From Toxotes chatareus (Eukaryota > Chordata > Actinopteri > Toxotidae): 64,000 nucleotides of DNA. The position numbers were made by a program, and so were the translations under genes. Under the pieces are notes generated by a model, which saw nothing but the letters and a program-made list of their open reading frames with translations, was not told the DNA's origin and did no database searches. Shown here one piece after another: positions 23,912 through 49,565 of this stretch. Numbering within the stretch: position 1 is the first letter of the stretch; every line of letters starts with the position of its first letter. Location of the stretch: NCBI GenBank assembly GCA_016801885.1, contig CM028884.1, positions 2,852,001 through 2,916,000 of the forward strand. The letters are read 5' to 3'.

Positions 23912-23952
23912 AGGCCAGCCTCTCCGACTGATCTGATACACATCTAATAATC

Positions 23953-36974
<13,022 letters not shown>

Positions 36975-38760
36975 AACTACTGCAGGTCGGAAGGATGTGA
37001 AGTCCATCCATAGATGTTTCACTATATTATGAATATGAAACTACACACACTCACAAGGACACACAAAGGCGAGGAATAAAAATAAACATCAAGAAATGCT
37101 AAAAGAACTCAGTCCTTCATTTTTTAAATCATCATCATCATTATTATTATTATTATTATTCGTTTTTTCTGCATCATTTCCTCCTCACTGTCCCTCAACA
37201 GCAGAACTGTTTTCTGCAACAGGTTGGAGTGTTACATTTTAAGAAACGTGTGTCAGCACGTACTTAGCTTCAATTTGCACTTGTGGCACGTCTTAGGCAT
37301 CATTCCTTTATGAATCCATACTTGACCAATTTACCTTTAACCTGCATCACTTTATCGTCGATAGTAGACTAACTAGCTGTGATAGGTGTATACACTGAGC
37401 CATCGACCCCTCACCTGTTCGCATCTTTCCATACTGAAAAGTGGATATATTAGCTGAGTGTATAAAGGCTACAGAACATAGTAGTGGTGTCACAGCTGTG
37501 AAAAACATGAGCTAGTTTCCAAACCTAAATAATCAATAACTCTGCTGTTGTTTAGGATTTGGCTTTGTGGCTTTGTAAACAGGTTGGGACCAACCAAGCT
37601 GAAGACCACACAAACTTTGGCCCCACAGACCCACTGACCCCCCAAAACAACACAAACCATGTTGTTCCCATTAAAAAAAAAAAAAAAAACTGGTGAATGT
37701 TTTTAGAACAGAGCATCTTTTCATCTTGTCGGACTTTGATTGTGGGAGCTTCAGTTAATAATTGTGCGAGCGTTGCATGACCCTCGGTTCTTACGCCACC
37801 TCTCGTGGGCTGCAAAGAAAATGACAATCTCACAAGTCCAGCCATGTGTATGTGGGAAAACGTGCATATTTTTCATACGATCCCATCCTCTTCCACTTCA
37901 GCAGCAGATTGTCTCTCTGTCTCTGTGCACTCCATGTCATATGTATGAGGTGGATTGACACGTTCTGAACTGCAGCATGTGTTTGCATGCTTTAGTGTGC
38001 TTGTACCATAAGGCCTGGTATCAATGTCAATTTGCTCTACATGCCACCAACTACAATGTCTGACTTTTTGTCCAAATTTTGTTCATTAATGAAACCCTGT
38101 TGCTTGGTGACACTGTCCTTTCAGATGAGTGTGTTGCGAGGAGGGGGGTGTAGGGTGGGGTGTGCAGCGATTCCTCAGGATTGTATGCCTGACAAGTTGC
38201 CATACTGAGTACGTAATGATGTACAGGTTTGTGTGTAAGACTTTGGAATTATTTGCTGCAGCATCTGATGTGTGTCTGCTGATCTCTCTCTCTCTCTTTT
38301 TCTTTTTTTTTTTTTTTTAGCTCTTGTTGATTTGTTGAAGGCGGTTTCACCAAATTCTCTCCCTTTTTGAATCTGTTTGAACCCACTTGTAAATCAGATA
38401 AAGAAAAAAAAAGCAGATTAAATAGCAGTTATCGTCATTTACTGAAATAAAACTGAAATTAACAATAAATATTTGCATTTTGTTAATTTTACACACAGCA
38501 TATGAATATAATAAAAATCTTATCATTATTAATATGTCGAGTGACTGTCATATATTCTGGTCTTATGTTCTTATATCTTAATCTTCATGTGTGTCTTGAA
38601 TTATCGTGACACGACACTTTGCACACTAACAGTGAGATTCCAAAAAGTCCAGACTGGTCTGTGAATATTATAAAAAATACTTCTTTTTTTCTCTCTGGTA
38701 CACTTTTGTCTGACTTGTTCCAAACTTGTTTCCCATCATCTCTTTAATCTCTGCAACAAT
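36975..38760 (+). other. vps35: vps35 3'-UTR and poly(A) signals
   Basis: The first AATAAA is at 37075-37080, about 100 bases past the stop. Others follow near 38445 and 38755, so several 3'-UTR lengths are possible. The interval includes an (ATC)n/(ATT)n run (37126-37160), an A run (37674-37689) and a pyrimidine tract (CT then T, 38284-38319). No second gene is seen; the ORFs here are chance. Confidence 0.5.
37126..37160 (+). repeat. (ATC)n(ATT)n microsatellite
   Basis: Four ATC units run into about seven ATT units just after the first vps35 poly(A) signal. Confidence 0.95.
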
Positions 38761-39173
38761 AAACCATCTTGATGATCAGTGAGTTAGAAGCTTGGTGACC
38801 TATCATATATAAAAGCATATTTCAGTTCTGACATAATGTGGATGCAGTGAGCTGTTTACACATTCATATACAATGATAATAGATTCTATCAGAAGAAAAT
38901 GTGTTGTACAAGACTATAAATACCATCCACAGCAGATGTGACGCTGCTGAGTAACAGACTCTGGTTTCTGACTGAAGCAGAAGCTGAGAGACAGCAGCTG
39001 GTTGTTCTTTGATTTGATTTAATGGTTAATGTAAAAATGAATGAGAAGAATGGTGAACGATGATAATAATGACCTTTGCTCACCTTTCTGCCTGTGAATG
39101 CTGGTCTGCCCACGAACTTCACATTACGTCTGTGTATATACCTGTATATCCTGCATTAAAACATTAGGGTACC

Positions 39174-39178
<5 letters not shown>

Positions 39179-39204
<26 letters not shown>

Positions 39205-39205
39205 A
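39179..39205 (+). repeat. (GT)n microsatellite
   Basis: About 13 uninterrupted GT units. Confidence 0.95.
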
Positions 39206-40504
39206 TAGCTGACAAAGTTTCAACCACAGTGAATATGCCGGTATTTGACAGATGATTTAAATGCAGACTCTGTAACACTGAAAGCCAAACAAAAAGGGGG
39301 GAGGAAGATATATTAATACAGCTACAGATACAGAGTGAGAGTTGTTATTGTGGAAAAACAAAAATACAGAATCACTGTTCTTTGTGATGAAATGTCTCAT
39401 TGTGATCTGAGAGTACAGCTTCTGGTTTGCTCTAGGCTTCATGTTCTAATCTGTGTTTAAATATTTTAACAGGTTGTGCAACAATGACAAATGTCACATG
39501 ACAAAGCAGAGGAACTGAATTCATGCCCCTCTGACTGGCTCTCGCTTCTGTAATCCACCCGACAACATGACTGCAGCAATCTCCGCTCAGGTACTAAGAG
39601 AAAAGGGTGGGGGTCAACAGAGAAACATAGGAAGCTTGGACTCAGACCGAAAACAGCCTGGGGGGGGGGGTCGCTTGTTGTTACCAGTGAAACATTAAAA
39701 GCCTCATTAGATGCCAAAACAGTGCTCTGTGGTTTGTGAATGTGAACAAGTTTCTTTCATTGTGACAATCGAGAGGTAAACAGCAGAAATATGCAGCATC
39801 AGATTATTAAATAGCAGGATGAGACGGACACCGATACATCTGTAACCTCATTTCTTCACTCTTCACTAAGTTCTTTAAAAAAAAAAAGTTCTTCATCAGA
39901 GTTTGTATAAACAACACAAACACATACTGTATGTACACATGACGTTTACTGTCATTTTAGTTGTGATTCATATTTGTCAGTAATATTGTTTGGTTATAAA
40001 CACAGATACAGTTCCCTAAAACTGAAACAGTACCATCAAAGGAGGAACCCAGCCAACAGGACACCTTAAAGGACCTTAATGGTTCTCTGAAGGTTACCTT
40101 TATTTATTTTTTTAATTTTACAGGTACAATTTTTATTTTGCAACCTTTAAGGAGCTCCGGGAGCATTAAGAAAACTTTGCTGAATCATCTTATGGGGACG
40201 TTCACAGAGTCGAAAAATTGTTTGCTGAGAAGTCACGTGGTTAGTAAATGTCCCAGAGCAGCCGTGGACACCATGTTTGTCTCTGCAGGCTAGATCGACA
40301 TGTGGGGTTTTCATATTCCTCAAATTTGAGGAAGGATGTAGCCCTGTTCAAGGAAACTGGATGTGAAGTATTTGAATGTGGACTGTATGGTTAGATTTAT
40401 GACCCTGATTGCATTTCCTTTTACTTTAGTAGAAACTATAGTAATATCAAAATATTTGCAGACTATTAATGCTTTCCCTTAAAATTTCGCCTTTGCAGCA
40501 GGGT

Positions 40505-40513
40505 AATAATAAT

Positions 40514-40546
<33 letters not shown>

Positions 40547-40550
40547 AATA
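40505..40550 (+). repeat. (AAT)n/(AAC)n microsatellite
   Basis: AAT units, then about nine AAC units, then AAT units again; it gives a poly-Asn frame that is not a real protein. It lies about 350 bases upstream of the C16orf87 start codon. Confidence 0.95.
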
Positions 40551-40681
40551 ATAATCATAATCATACTCATAATAATTTCCACTTGGTACTTGGACCTAAA
40601 AGGACTGAGGAAAACCACAGTGACTGTAATTACCATTTTTTCCAAGGAACATGAATGCAACCCGCCACCAGAAGGGCTCTC

Positions 40682-40696
40682 TGTGCGCATGCTCGC
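40682..40696 (+). promoter_or_regulatory. NRF1-like site upstream of C16orf87
   Basis: TGCGCATGCTCGC is one base from the NRF1 palindrome (YGCGCAYGCGCR). It lies about 205 bases before the start codon in a locally CpG-enriched stretch (40660-40960). NRF1 sites are common in TATA-less housekeeping promoters. Function is inferred. Confidence 0.4.
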
Positions 40697-40899
40697 AGCT
40701 TTAGCATTATTAGTATATTGTAGTATGTTGGTTATGTGCTCCTTAAAGGCTTGTTGTCATCCAGCGACATAGGTTTGCGTTTCTTGCACACACCCTGCAT
40801 GTTAGCAGAAGTCGGAGGGAATCAGCTGCCGTCCATGAATTGCAGAGAGAAGTTGTAGTTAGCGTTGAAGTATCGGCGTGTCGCTGGAGGAAACGGACT

Positions 40900-43800
40900 A
40901 TGTCGGCAAATAAAACAAAGAAAGTCAAAATGGCTACTAAATCTTGTCCTGAATGCGACCAACAGGTGAGAAAATACATTGTTTAAATTTGAGCGTTGTC
41001 ACAAGTTGCGTACGTTATGTGCTTTCCGTAGTTTTGTCGGTGTTTATTCGGGGTTGAACAGTCATGGCAGTACACACGGGGCAGTTGGGAGCTCTTAAGA
41101 CGGAAATGGGGTTCAGGGGCAGCCCCCAGGTCTCAGGCTGTGTGGACCACGGTATCATCAGACCCCCTCAGAGGCTGAACTGGGTAGCTGCTGGTTTTCT
41201 GTCTGGTCTCTGCAATGTGGGTTTGTTTTATAAACCTGTTTAGGCAGCTAGCGTTTTGTCACAGTGTTGCATTCAGTGCGTATATTATCCACTTCGCCAT
41301 AAACAAAATCGTCATAAATTTCAAATTTTCTGGGTGGAATTTTGTATGATCCACTGTTTTCCTAAGCCTTGTGCTGTGACAGAACCACTGTTTATGGGAA
41401 TTTTTAAACCTAAGGTGAATTACAGCACACCTACAGCTGATGCTGTCCTGAATAGCACACCAGAAAACACTGCACAGTGCCACTGATCTATATTTTGGGG
41501 GTTTGCAGCTAATGCTGCAGCAGTTTCTCATTTAAAGGGGAATTTCGTTTTTACACATGAAAGTCTGTTTGCAGGTCTCTCTCTCTCTCTCTCTCTCTCT
41601 GTGACTGCACATGTGAAAAAAGAAGTTGAATCAAGCTTGTGGTGGCTCCACAGGGAGATGCACCGTATCTGAAGTTGCATCAATTAAGGCAATGCCTGTG
41701 CAGGCTGAAGACTACACGTCTGAGAATGGAAAGAATCTGGGGTTGCTGCTTTGTGCCCAGTTTAGGGACAACCTAGACAACATGCAGTGTGACTCCCCCA
41801 TTCTTCCCATTTCTAGGAAATGCCAGCTTTTGACTTCATGTTCACAGTAGTAGTTTACTGAAGCATTCCCAAAACAACAAACAAACGTTCACTAATCAGA
41901 CCCTAAACTTCTCTAACTTAAACAAAAGTTCAAATAAAACATTTAACCTGAACTTAAACTAAAACAGGTGAAATATGTTCTTTAAAAGGTTTTCTCACTA
42001 TTTTTACTAACCGACATCAATGTCACACAAGCCCATCATAATTATTAACCACTAACTGCTGTAAATCTTCAGTACAAAGTCAGAAAGCTACAGATCTCAC
42101 ATGGTAATATTCAACTGCATGCTGGCTGCAGTCGGGAGTGGCAGAGGTGGAGAAGGGAAGATTACTGTCAGCTGTGCACACCGAGCAAAAGGGAGAGAGA
42201 GAAAGTAATCTGTCAAATCACACATCAAAATAGAAATGACCTGGGGTCAGGTGGAGTTAGGAAGACGGGAGCTTGCCAGAACTTTGTGGCCTGCTCCACA
42301 TCTTCTTCAGGCTAGCAGCTCGAGGCTACATTAACCGCTACTGGCATTGGGACAGATGTGTTGTATGTGCTATCAGTGCTGTCTGAGCACACTGAATATC
42401 AAAGGTGTTGACATGTTTGACATTTTGATGCGGTTGGACAGCATGTTATATGAACCAGTTCGGTTCAAGCATAACCCGACCCTAACACACTTAAATCTCC
42501 AACCCAGACTGTTGGAGGCTCAGTTGCATTGTGGGTAATTTAGGTGCCAGGTTTTGAGGAGGGAATAACATTGTATTTTACCTGTGCCATTTTCTAATGT
42601 CAGTGTTTTTTGTTGGGCCTGTTCTTTAAAGTTCACAGTATTCACGAGGACAACTGTGTGTTGAAATGTACAATTAGCACTTGGCTCTGGAAAGAAGACC
42701 AGTGTGTAAATTTCATGTGGCCTTGAAAATGAGGAATTTGAGGAAGATTGATAAAGACTTCACAGGAACTGGCTCAGGTTGGAACAGAATGCCTCATCTA
42801 GCTGTTGCAAAAGAAATAAGTGTGAATCACTTCTGTGTCCGAGACATCTGAAATACTCAGGAGCTGTTTTCCTACGTCCCAGCAGCAGCTGCTTCATTTC
42901 CTAGAAGCCATGAAAATCATTTTGCAGAGACTTGAAACTTGTTTGATTTAGATTGCCTAACTCAAACAAGTCTGTTATGTTAGCTGAGTTGCATTTTGTG
43001 AGACCAATCACTGAGATCAAATTAAAATCATATTTCCCATAAATCCACATTTAATATGGGTCTGGCAACTGAAACACAACTTTGCAGCTAAAAAAAGCCT
43101 GTTTTTGTTGGATTGAGGGAGTTTGCGGGTTACAGCCTGTGGTGGTTTGGTTTATTGCAGACTAGACGATGTGATCTTGTTCCATGTGTCTGGAAAATAT
43201 GAATCTTAGTTCCTCAGATCATTACACATTTAATATTTTGCAATTTCAAACTTTTCAAACCTTATTTCTGACATCATCATCTAGTAGTAACATAAAGCAA
43301 GTCTGGACTGGTCTAATCCCACCTGAAACAGGTTTGTGAAGATCATAGTAAAATAGTTTGGAGCATACTCAGAGGTTTATAAACGAATACAATCATAATT
43401 CATTTCATCATGATAGTGAGATTATGGAAAACAGACACCAGGAACACACCTCTGGAATCAACTTGTCTTACACTTTGGATCACATAGAACATGATATAAT
43501 TAATAATATTTAATTACATCAGCATGTTTTGTAATATGGTGAAAGTTTCTGGACATTCAGATTTATAGATCAAGTGATTAGATGCAGTAAATCAGTGGAC
43601 TTTCTGTCTCATTTGGACATTTGGAACACCAGTTTTTTTAATATGTGCTGATTCTCTGAGCTGCTCTGTTGTGACATCCATGTGTCTAACATTTCCACTC
43701 CCCCCCCCCCGCCCTCCCCACGTGGCAAGGCTGAACAGCAATTAAATTTTCTTTATGTTTCCTGTTTGTTTCTCTCTAGATTCCAGTGGCCTGCAAGTCC

Positions 43801-46544
43801 TGCCCGTGTGGTTATGTGTTTATTAGCAGAAAGCTCCTAAATGCCAAGTTAAACGAGCGCTCTCCAGCCATAGCAGGTAAGGTTCAGCTTGGACGAAGCT
43901 AATGAACAAATAAGTTTGGAGCTAAGTGATGTTAATTGATAAAAACAGTTCTTCTGCATAGTCTGAGTGTTGTTGCTGAACTGATTGACATAAAGCGTTC
44001 CCTAACGTTAACCAGACTAAATGCCTCACACCCCAACCCTTACCCTATGTATGTATCTAAATGTGTGTCTATGTGTGTACATGTACATGTATTTCTACAT
44101 ATGTAGATAGGTAGAGAGACAGAAAGGTGGCTAGAGGAGATGTGATGTGATTGAGGAATAATTATTTAAAAAACTTAAAACTGTTGTACTGATTGCTTAG
44201 AGCAGATAGTTTTTACACTGATCAAAGAAATATATTGATTTCAGACTTTTTAATTTGTAATTCAGCTCACAGCAAGGTGAACAGCTGTATCTCATCCACA
44301 TTTGTCACCATTGTTCTGGCTCTGACACAGGACTTCATTCTTAAATTTGCTCGTTTTTTTTTTTTTTTTTTTTTCTAACTAGGGTCAACTCACTTGAATC
44401 ACTGAACAAATCAGAGATGTCAGCCAGGAACCAGTCTAACACAGAAATTATGGTGATATGTTTTTAACTATCCACGTTTTCCTCTGTAGATAAGCTGGAC
44501 TTTAAGCGGAGGAGGACAGAGCGAATTCGCAGAGAGAGGATCGACTCTCCTTTAACCGGTGATATGGAGAACAGGAGAAGGTCCCGGGCCAACAGCCAGT
44601 CAGATCCTATCCGGAGGGGACGAGGTAGACCAAAATCAGTGGGGCTGAAGAAACAGGAAGAGGAGAGAGGTAAAATAAAACACGTACAGCTGGATATTAC
44701 AGGTCTGGAAGGTCTGGATGGACTGGATCTGGGCACAGCTTCAGTGTATGATTATCTGGTCTAGAACAGTAAATGTTTCTGATGCTAGTTAGCAAAACTA
44801 GCTTTATTAATCATGTCATATTGATATTGATTATATGCACTTATACATTTTGTCCAGGCTGATAGGATTGGATGGAGCTGGGAGCCAGGAACTGTGTTAA
44901 AGCATCTTTATAGTTCCATACCATTGATTTATCATGTATCTTTAAACAATCATCGCAGTAATATCCCAATCATCATTAACGTCTGAATGTCAGAGGGATT
45001 ATCAATGATTCATTTATAGCACTCACATTGAAACAGGCTTTTTACAAAGCACTTTGTTAAAGTTTGATGAGGAAATAATGGCTCAAATGTAAATGTGAAG
45101 AATGATACAAGACTCATAAACAGCTGTTTACAATGAAGCTGATCAATGCTCCTGTGAAATTTTAGTTTGCTATGTAGATTTAAAAAACAAAAAAGGAAAT
45201 AATAATGTTTCACTATATGATCATGTTTCTCACTTGATCTTTGATCTCTGCTTTATCATGTCACCCGCAGCTGGTTTTAGAAAACTGTGTGTATGCCTGG
45301 TTTGAAGAATGCAGCATGTCTCCACACATTCTTCCTTTATAAATACCAGTTCATGGCTGGGAACCCATGTATGCCTGGTTGTTGTACCTTCACATCCTTC
45401 ATCCATCCATCTGACCCCTGGTCCTTTCCACTGTGGACAGTCCACTTCCTTGTAAAGCTCTTTGTGTCCCCTTTCATATTTCTCACCCGTGTGACCTAGT
45501 TGTGCAGGTAAACGGGGCTGTGTTGAAATTTCTGCCATACTTGTGTCTTCATTGTTGTCGAACATTTTCCCATTTGTCACAGTTTCTGTGGTGGACTGTG
45601 TTAACTCGTCAGTTATACAAATATACAACACATCTGGTTCGAGTTCATGCAGATGTGCATCTGCAGCCTCAGTGTACTGAGATGTCAGTAGTAGGCCAGC
45701 AGCAGGGTTTGGTTTGGTTTCACACTCACAGGCCACTTTCAGCAGGATGGTGTTACATTCTGTATCTTTATTGTCTGAACTAATAAGCAGCCTCTGTGGT
45801 CTGTCAGCTGAAACATGACTGAATCGTTTATGTGGTTTAATGAGGATTTGGATGCTTTTCCTCTGAATGATTTTTTTTTTTTTTCTGTGAATGTCAGTGT
45901 TTCACCCTCACACTGGCTCTCTTCATACTTTCTGCCCTTCTCCTTTGGAGTTATATCCTCTGCCATTGCTAAGACCTGATCATCACGTGGGCTGTTGCTT
46001 GCATTCTTTGTTCATGATATTCAGTCAGTACTCAGGTGGAATAGACAACGTCTCCCTGTCCAGACCTGAAGAGTAGATGATTTAGTGTTTCATCTTGTTG
46101 TGACGTACTTCAGGAACGCAGCTATTTATCTCTTCCTGTCGCCCACACTTCATTAACACGTGGTGTCTGTTACAGCAGAACCGAAGCACTCTGTCATGTC
46201 TTCTTCAGTGGCTGACTCTTGTGTACACAGTACAGTTGCACTCCTCTATTTTTACTATCCTCAGTTAGCTCCACTGAGACTGATAATGTGGAACACATAG
46301 TGACTCTTTGCAGCACTGGACCGTTTTGTCAAATTAATTTTCGCTTTATTGACGTGACCACAGTTAAACACAGTATGGCCAGAAATGGATTTTCTGTGAT
46401 TAATTGTGTTTTGTTGTGTTCACAGAGAAACAAGAGAAGGAAGTGGATATCTATGCCAGTCTTTCTGATGAGAAGGCCTTTGTGTTTTCTGTGGCCTTGG
46501 CTGAGATTAACCGCAAGATCCTGGGTCAGAAACTCATCTTATAG
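40900..46544 (+). CDS. c16orf87: C16orf87 / UPF0547 family protein
   Basis: Four exons (40900-40965, 43780-43876, 44490-44669, 46426-46544) splice to 153 codons plus stop; human C16orf87 has 154 residues. Residues 16-33 hold a compact Cys cluster (CPEC then CKSCPCG), a probable zinc ribbon. Residues about 58-69 are a basic nuclear-localisation-like stretch ([12 protein letters not shown]). Residues about 92-100 carry an AT-hook-type RRGRGRPKS core. The conserved acidic/hydrophobic end ([20 protein letters not shown]... ending ILGQKLIL) is coded by exon 4. The biochemical role is unknown from sequence; I recall reports of association with HDAC1/2-MIER complexes but cannot verify them. Nuclear, DNA- or chromatin-linked work is a fair inference from the motifs. 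It lies 3.9 kb downstream of vps35 on the same strand, and the two genes are also close in human. Confidence 0.95.
40966..43779 (+). other. C16orf87 intron 1
   Basis: Contains a (CT)n run at 41578-41601 and a ten-base C run near 43700. No nested gene or recognised transposon. Confidence 0.65.
41578..41601 (+). repeat. (CT)n microsatellite
   Basis: About 12 CT units in C16orf87 intron 1. Confidence 0.95.
44670..46425 (+). other. C16orf87 intron 3
   Basis: An antisense open frame at 45230-45736 (168 codons) starts with GTG and has its first ATG about 57 codons in. It has no domain I recognise and no splice or promoter context. A poly-T run lies at 45870-45885. I call no gene here. Confidence 0.55.
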
Positions 46545-48095
46545 ATGAAAGCCTGAATGACTGAGAGACCCAGCACAGAGGACCTATCACAGGACAGCTA
46601 TCACAGAGGATGACCAAAGAGGGCATCACTGGCTGGAGCTAAACTTTGACCTGGATGAGCTTCACTTGGATGATGACCATGAAGACAGTGAATTTTCTTA
46701 AAGGGATTAAAAACATATTGACATCAATCACCGGTATGTACAGTACACACCATGTATTTAGTAGATCTGCTGATAGAGCAGGTCACATGAGCTTATTTAA
46801 GATGAATTTCACCTTGTTTGGAACGTGGAGTCAACAAAGTAACAAAAAGCTGCAGCAAACTCAGGGTGTGCTGAGGTAGTGAATATGTTACTGTTGGTTA
46901 ATCGACGTTCTCTTTGATGGGCCATAGCAAAATGCCATATATCCTTGTATTATGCGATAATATCACAATATATATATAAGATATAAAGACACCATCCACC
47001 CTGAATAGGGCAGACAGTCTGGGCTCAAACGCCCTTCTTTAGACCATTTTTTCAAAATCATCACATCCCACTTGTTACCAGTGGATCAGTTATCAAACCA
47101 GTTAAACTAAGGGTCTGTTATCAAAGACTTTCAACAAGTATCTGGACTGTAAAGCCCAGAAAGGTTCTCAGTTTTACCATTAAACAGAAAATGCATATGT
47201 TGAAGCAAACATTTGAGCAAATGAGCTTTTAGTGCTGGAAAATAGCAAGAATCGTAACTGCCATTCTGTCTGCGGTTGTAACTGCTGATCCTCTGTGTTC
47301 TGCACAAACCTGGCTCACCTCAGACACAGCCATGGATAAAGTTTATCTAAAATGATTTACAGGTCTGTAGTTTACATATTGTTCAGTGGCCAAAGGGTAT
47401 ATTTCTTAAGAGAGATCACCAATGATTCCTGTAAATCTGGATTAGTTTTAGAACATTGTGTTGCACAAAGCAGGTTTTAGTTTCAGCAGGGATGGGAACA
47501 GTGATGCTGCAGAGGAGGAGAAAGTGAGAAAACAGCCCTAGCTTCAGTTAAAGCAACCTGTGGGTGCATTTTGGATTTTAAAATCGCAGCTAATAAGGAA
47601 CGTGAACACTACAGTCATGGAGACTGGTACTGTGCTACCCAGACAGGAAAAGAAGTGTGAAACAGATGCCCAGTACCAGCACACAGACTGGGCCAACAAA
47701 CACACACTGAACCAGTGTCAGTCTGTCACTCGCCTCCGTACGGGTTGGAAGAGTAACTCACATTTACACATTTATAGCCTATATCATTTCAAAAGAGCTG
47801 CGATTAAGCATTTTTAGACACTGAGAGAACGATTAAAGACATAGCTTCACCTCCCACAGTTTCATCAGCAGTGACAATAAATTCTTGTCAGTGGTGTGAA
47901 GCCTCTGCAGCAGGACATGCTTCAACATTTAGTCTCAGAATGTATCACAGGTTATTATTTAATGTTTTTTTCGTTGTTATATATGTAACATGTAAGCCAC
48001 AACTGTAACTTTCTTTCTCTGAACACTTCACGGTGAATACACACTAATTTACAGATAATGTGATCAATAAAGTTTTCTTGAAATAAAATGGAGGT
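46545..48095 (+). other. C16orf87 3'-UTR
   Basis: Follows the stop codon. AATAAA at about 47876 and a better-placed AATAAA at 48066-48071, with a GT-rich stretch after it, mark likely cleavage sites. The frames inside (for example 47560-47817) are chance. Confidence 0.5.
48066..48071 (+). terminator. Poly(A) signal for C16orf87
   Basis: AATAAA followed within 50 bases by a GGTGTTG stretch; an earlier AATAAA lies near 47876. Confidence 0.45.
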
Positions 48096-48276
48096 CGATT
48101 GGAATGAGGCATGATCTGGGTGTTGACCCGGTTCACTGAGAGTGTGACGTGGTGGAGTCTTGTCAGAGGACGCATCGTTACCGGGGCTGGAGTCCTGGAG
48201 AGCAGGCTGCAGCAGGTTAGTGGTCAGAGCTACTGTTCCCTCAGGGGATGTGACAGCTGACAGCTTCTGCACATTA

Positions 48277-48714
48277 CTGCACCTGGTTACTGTACCTGAT
48301 TACTGCACCTGGTTACTGCACCTGATTACTGCACCTGGTTACTGCACCTGGTTACTGCACCTGATTACTGCACCTGGTTACTGCACCTGGTTACTGCACC
48401 TGATTACTGCACCTGGTTACTGCACCTGGTTACTGCACCTGATTACTGCACCTGGTTACTGCACCTGATTACTGCACCTGGTTACTGCACCTGGTTACTG
48501 CACCTGATTACTGCACCTGATTACTGCACCTGGTTACTGCACCTGGTTACTGCACCTGATTACTGCACCTGGTTACTGCACCTGGTTACTGCACCTGATT
48601 ACTGCACCTGGTTACTGCACCTGATTACTGCACCTGGTTACTGCACCTGGTTACTGCACCTGATTACTGCACCTGGTTACTGCACCTGATTACTGCACCT
48701 GGTTACTGCACCTG
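48277..48714 (+). repeat. 13-bp minisatellite, 33 units
   Basis: Thirty-three tandem copies of CTGCACCTGGTTA occupy 48277-48705, with a broken 34th to 48714. The units come in two forms that differ at one base (CCTGGTTA = G, CCTGATTA = A); unit 2 also has CTGTACC. The order is G A G GA GGA GGA GA GGA A GGA GGA GA GGA GA G, showing larger 39-bp (GGA) and 26-bp (GA) repeats. Because 13 is not a multiple of 3, the frame repeats only every 39 bases and gives a spurious repetitive ORF. It lies just past the C16orf87 3' end. Confidence 0.97.
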
Positions 48715-49565
48715 CTCTGTCTGATGGTGGAAGGAAATCACAGGTGATTCAAAGTTCATGTTTTATTAAATGCTGCTACAACGAGCTGGTTAGATTCCAC
48801 ACGAGGTGTCCATACGAAGGAGCATCAATGCATCTTCTCACTATGACAGCAGAGTAAACTGTGTGTGTGTGTGAGAGAGATTGGATAGTGTCACAGGTAA
48901 CCAACTGAGGGAGACGTCATGTGACATTTACCCATAATAATTTGGTCACATTGCCAGTGTAATGTATGGTTTTTAAAGTTCATAAACAATATGAATTTAA
49001 CAGTGTGCGGACTTTGTGGCGTTGTAACATTAAATGTGCAGATTTATAGACAGCAGACAGAGCTGAATAAAAGTTGAGTGGGAAAGAGAATCTCCACCCC
49101 AGGAACATTTATCCATTTACCATAATCACCATAAAATGCAGCAGTTAGGATCCAGTCTAAATCTCTGCCTCAGGGACGTTATTCCTGTAAAAGACTTAAA
49201 GTAAACTTCTTTAGCTTTTGGTGGAATAGGAAGTGTAATATTATTGAAACTGAGATATTGCATTTCTGTTAGTGTGAAATCGTGTCCATTCCCCAGACAT
49301 GATGTCCCTCACTGACTGAGGGGTAGTACTGAAGATATTAAAAGCCCTCCTCATGATGCTAAGTTATATTCTGCGTAGAACTCTTTGAATAACTTTCTTT
49401 CGTTTAACAGGAGCATCACAGACCATAACCCTTTGTCCCACTGTCATCTGCGTTTGGATGCCTAAGTATTTAACTATAGTGGTTTTTTATGGGAATATTG
49501 CATGCAGCCACAAGGGGGCGGTATTTTATTTGTTTTATGAATTTTAGAAAAATCATCAGTGCTGC
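48715..49565. other. Intergenic, no features seen
   Basis: Between the minisatellite and the LINE tail; AT-rich with a short GT run near 48860. Confidence 0.5.

Larger units (their letters stand above)
38761..40680. other. Intergenic region between vps35 and C16orf87
   Basis: AT-rich with a (GT)n run at 39179-39205, a ten-base G run near 39661 and a trinucleotide microsatellite at 40505-40550. No gene or known transposon seen. Confidence 0.55.

Noticed and set aside
45230..45736. 168-codon antisense frame in C16orf87 intron 3
   Set aside because: It begins with GTG, its first ATG is about 57 codons in, and it has no domain, repeats or splice context.
48160..48468. Repetitive 102-codon frame
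   Set aside because: It is the minisatellite read through; 13-bp units give a 39-base peptide period.
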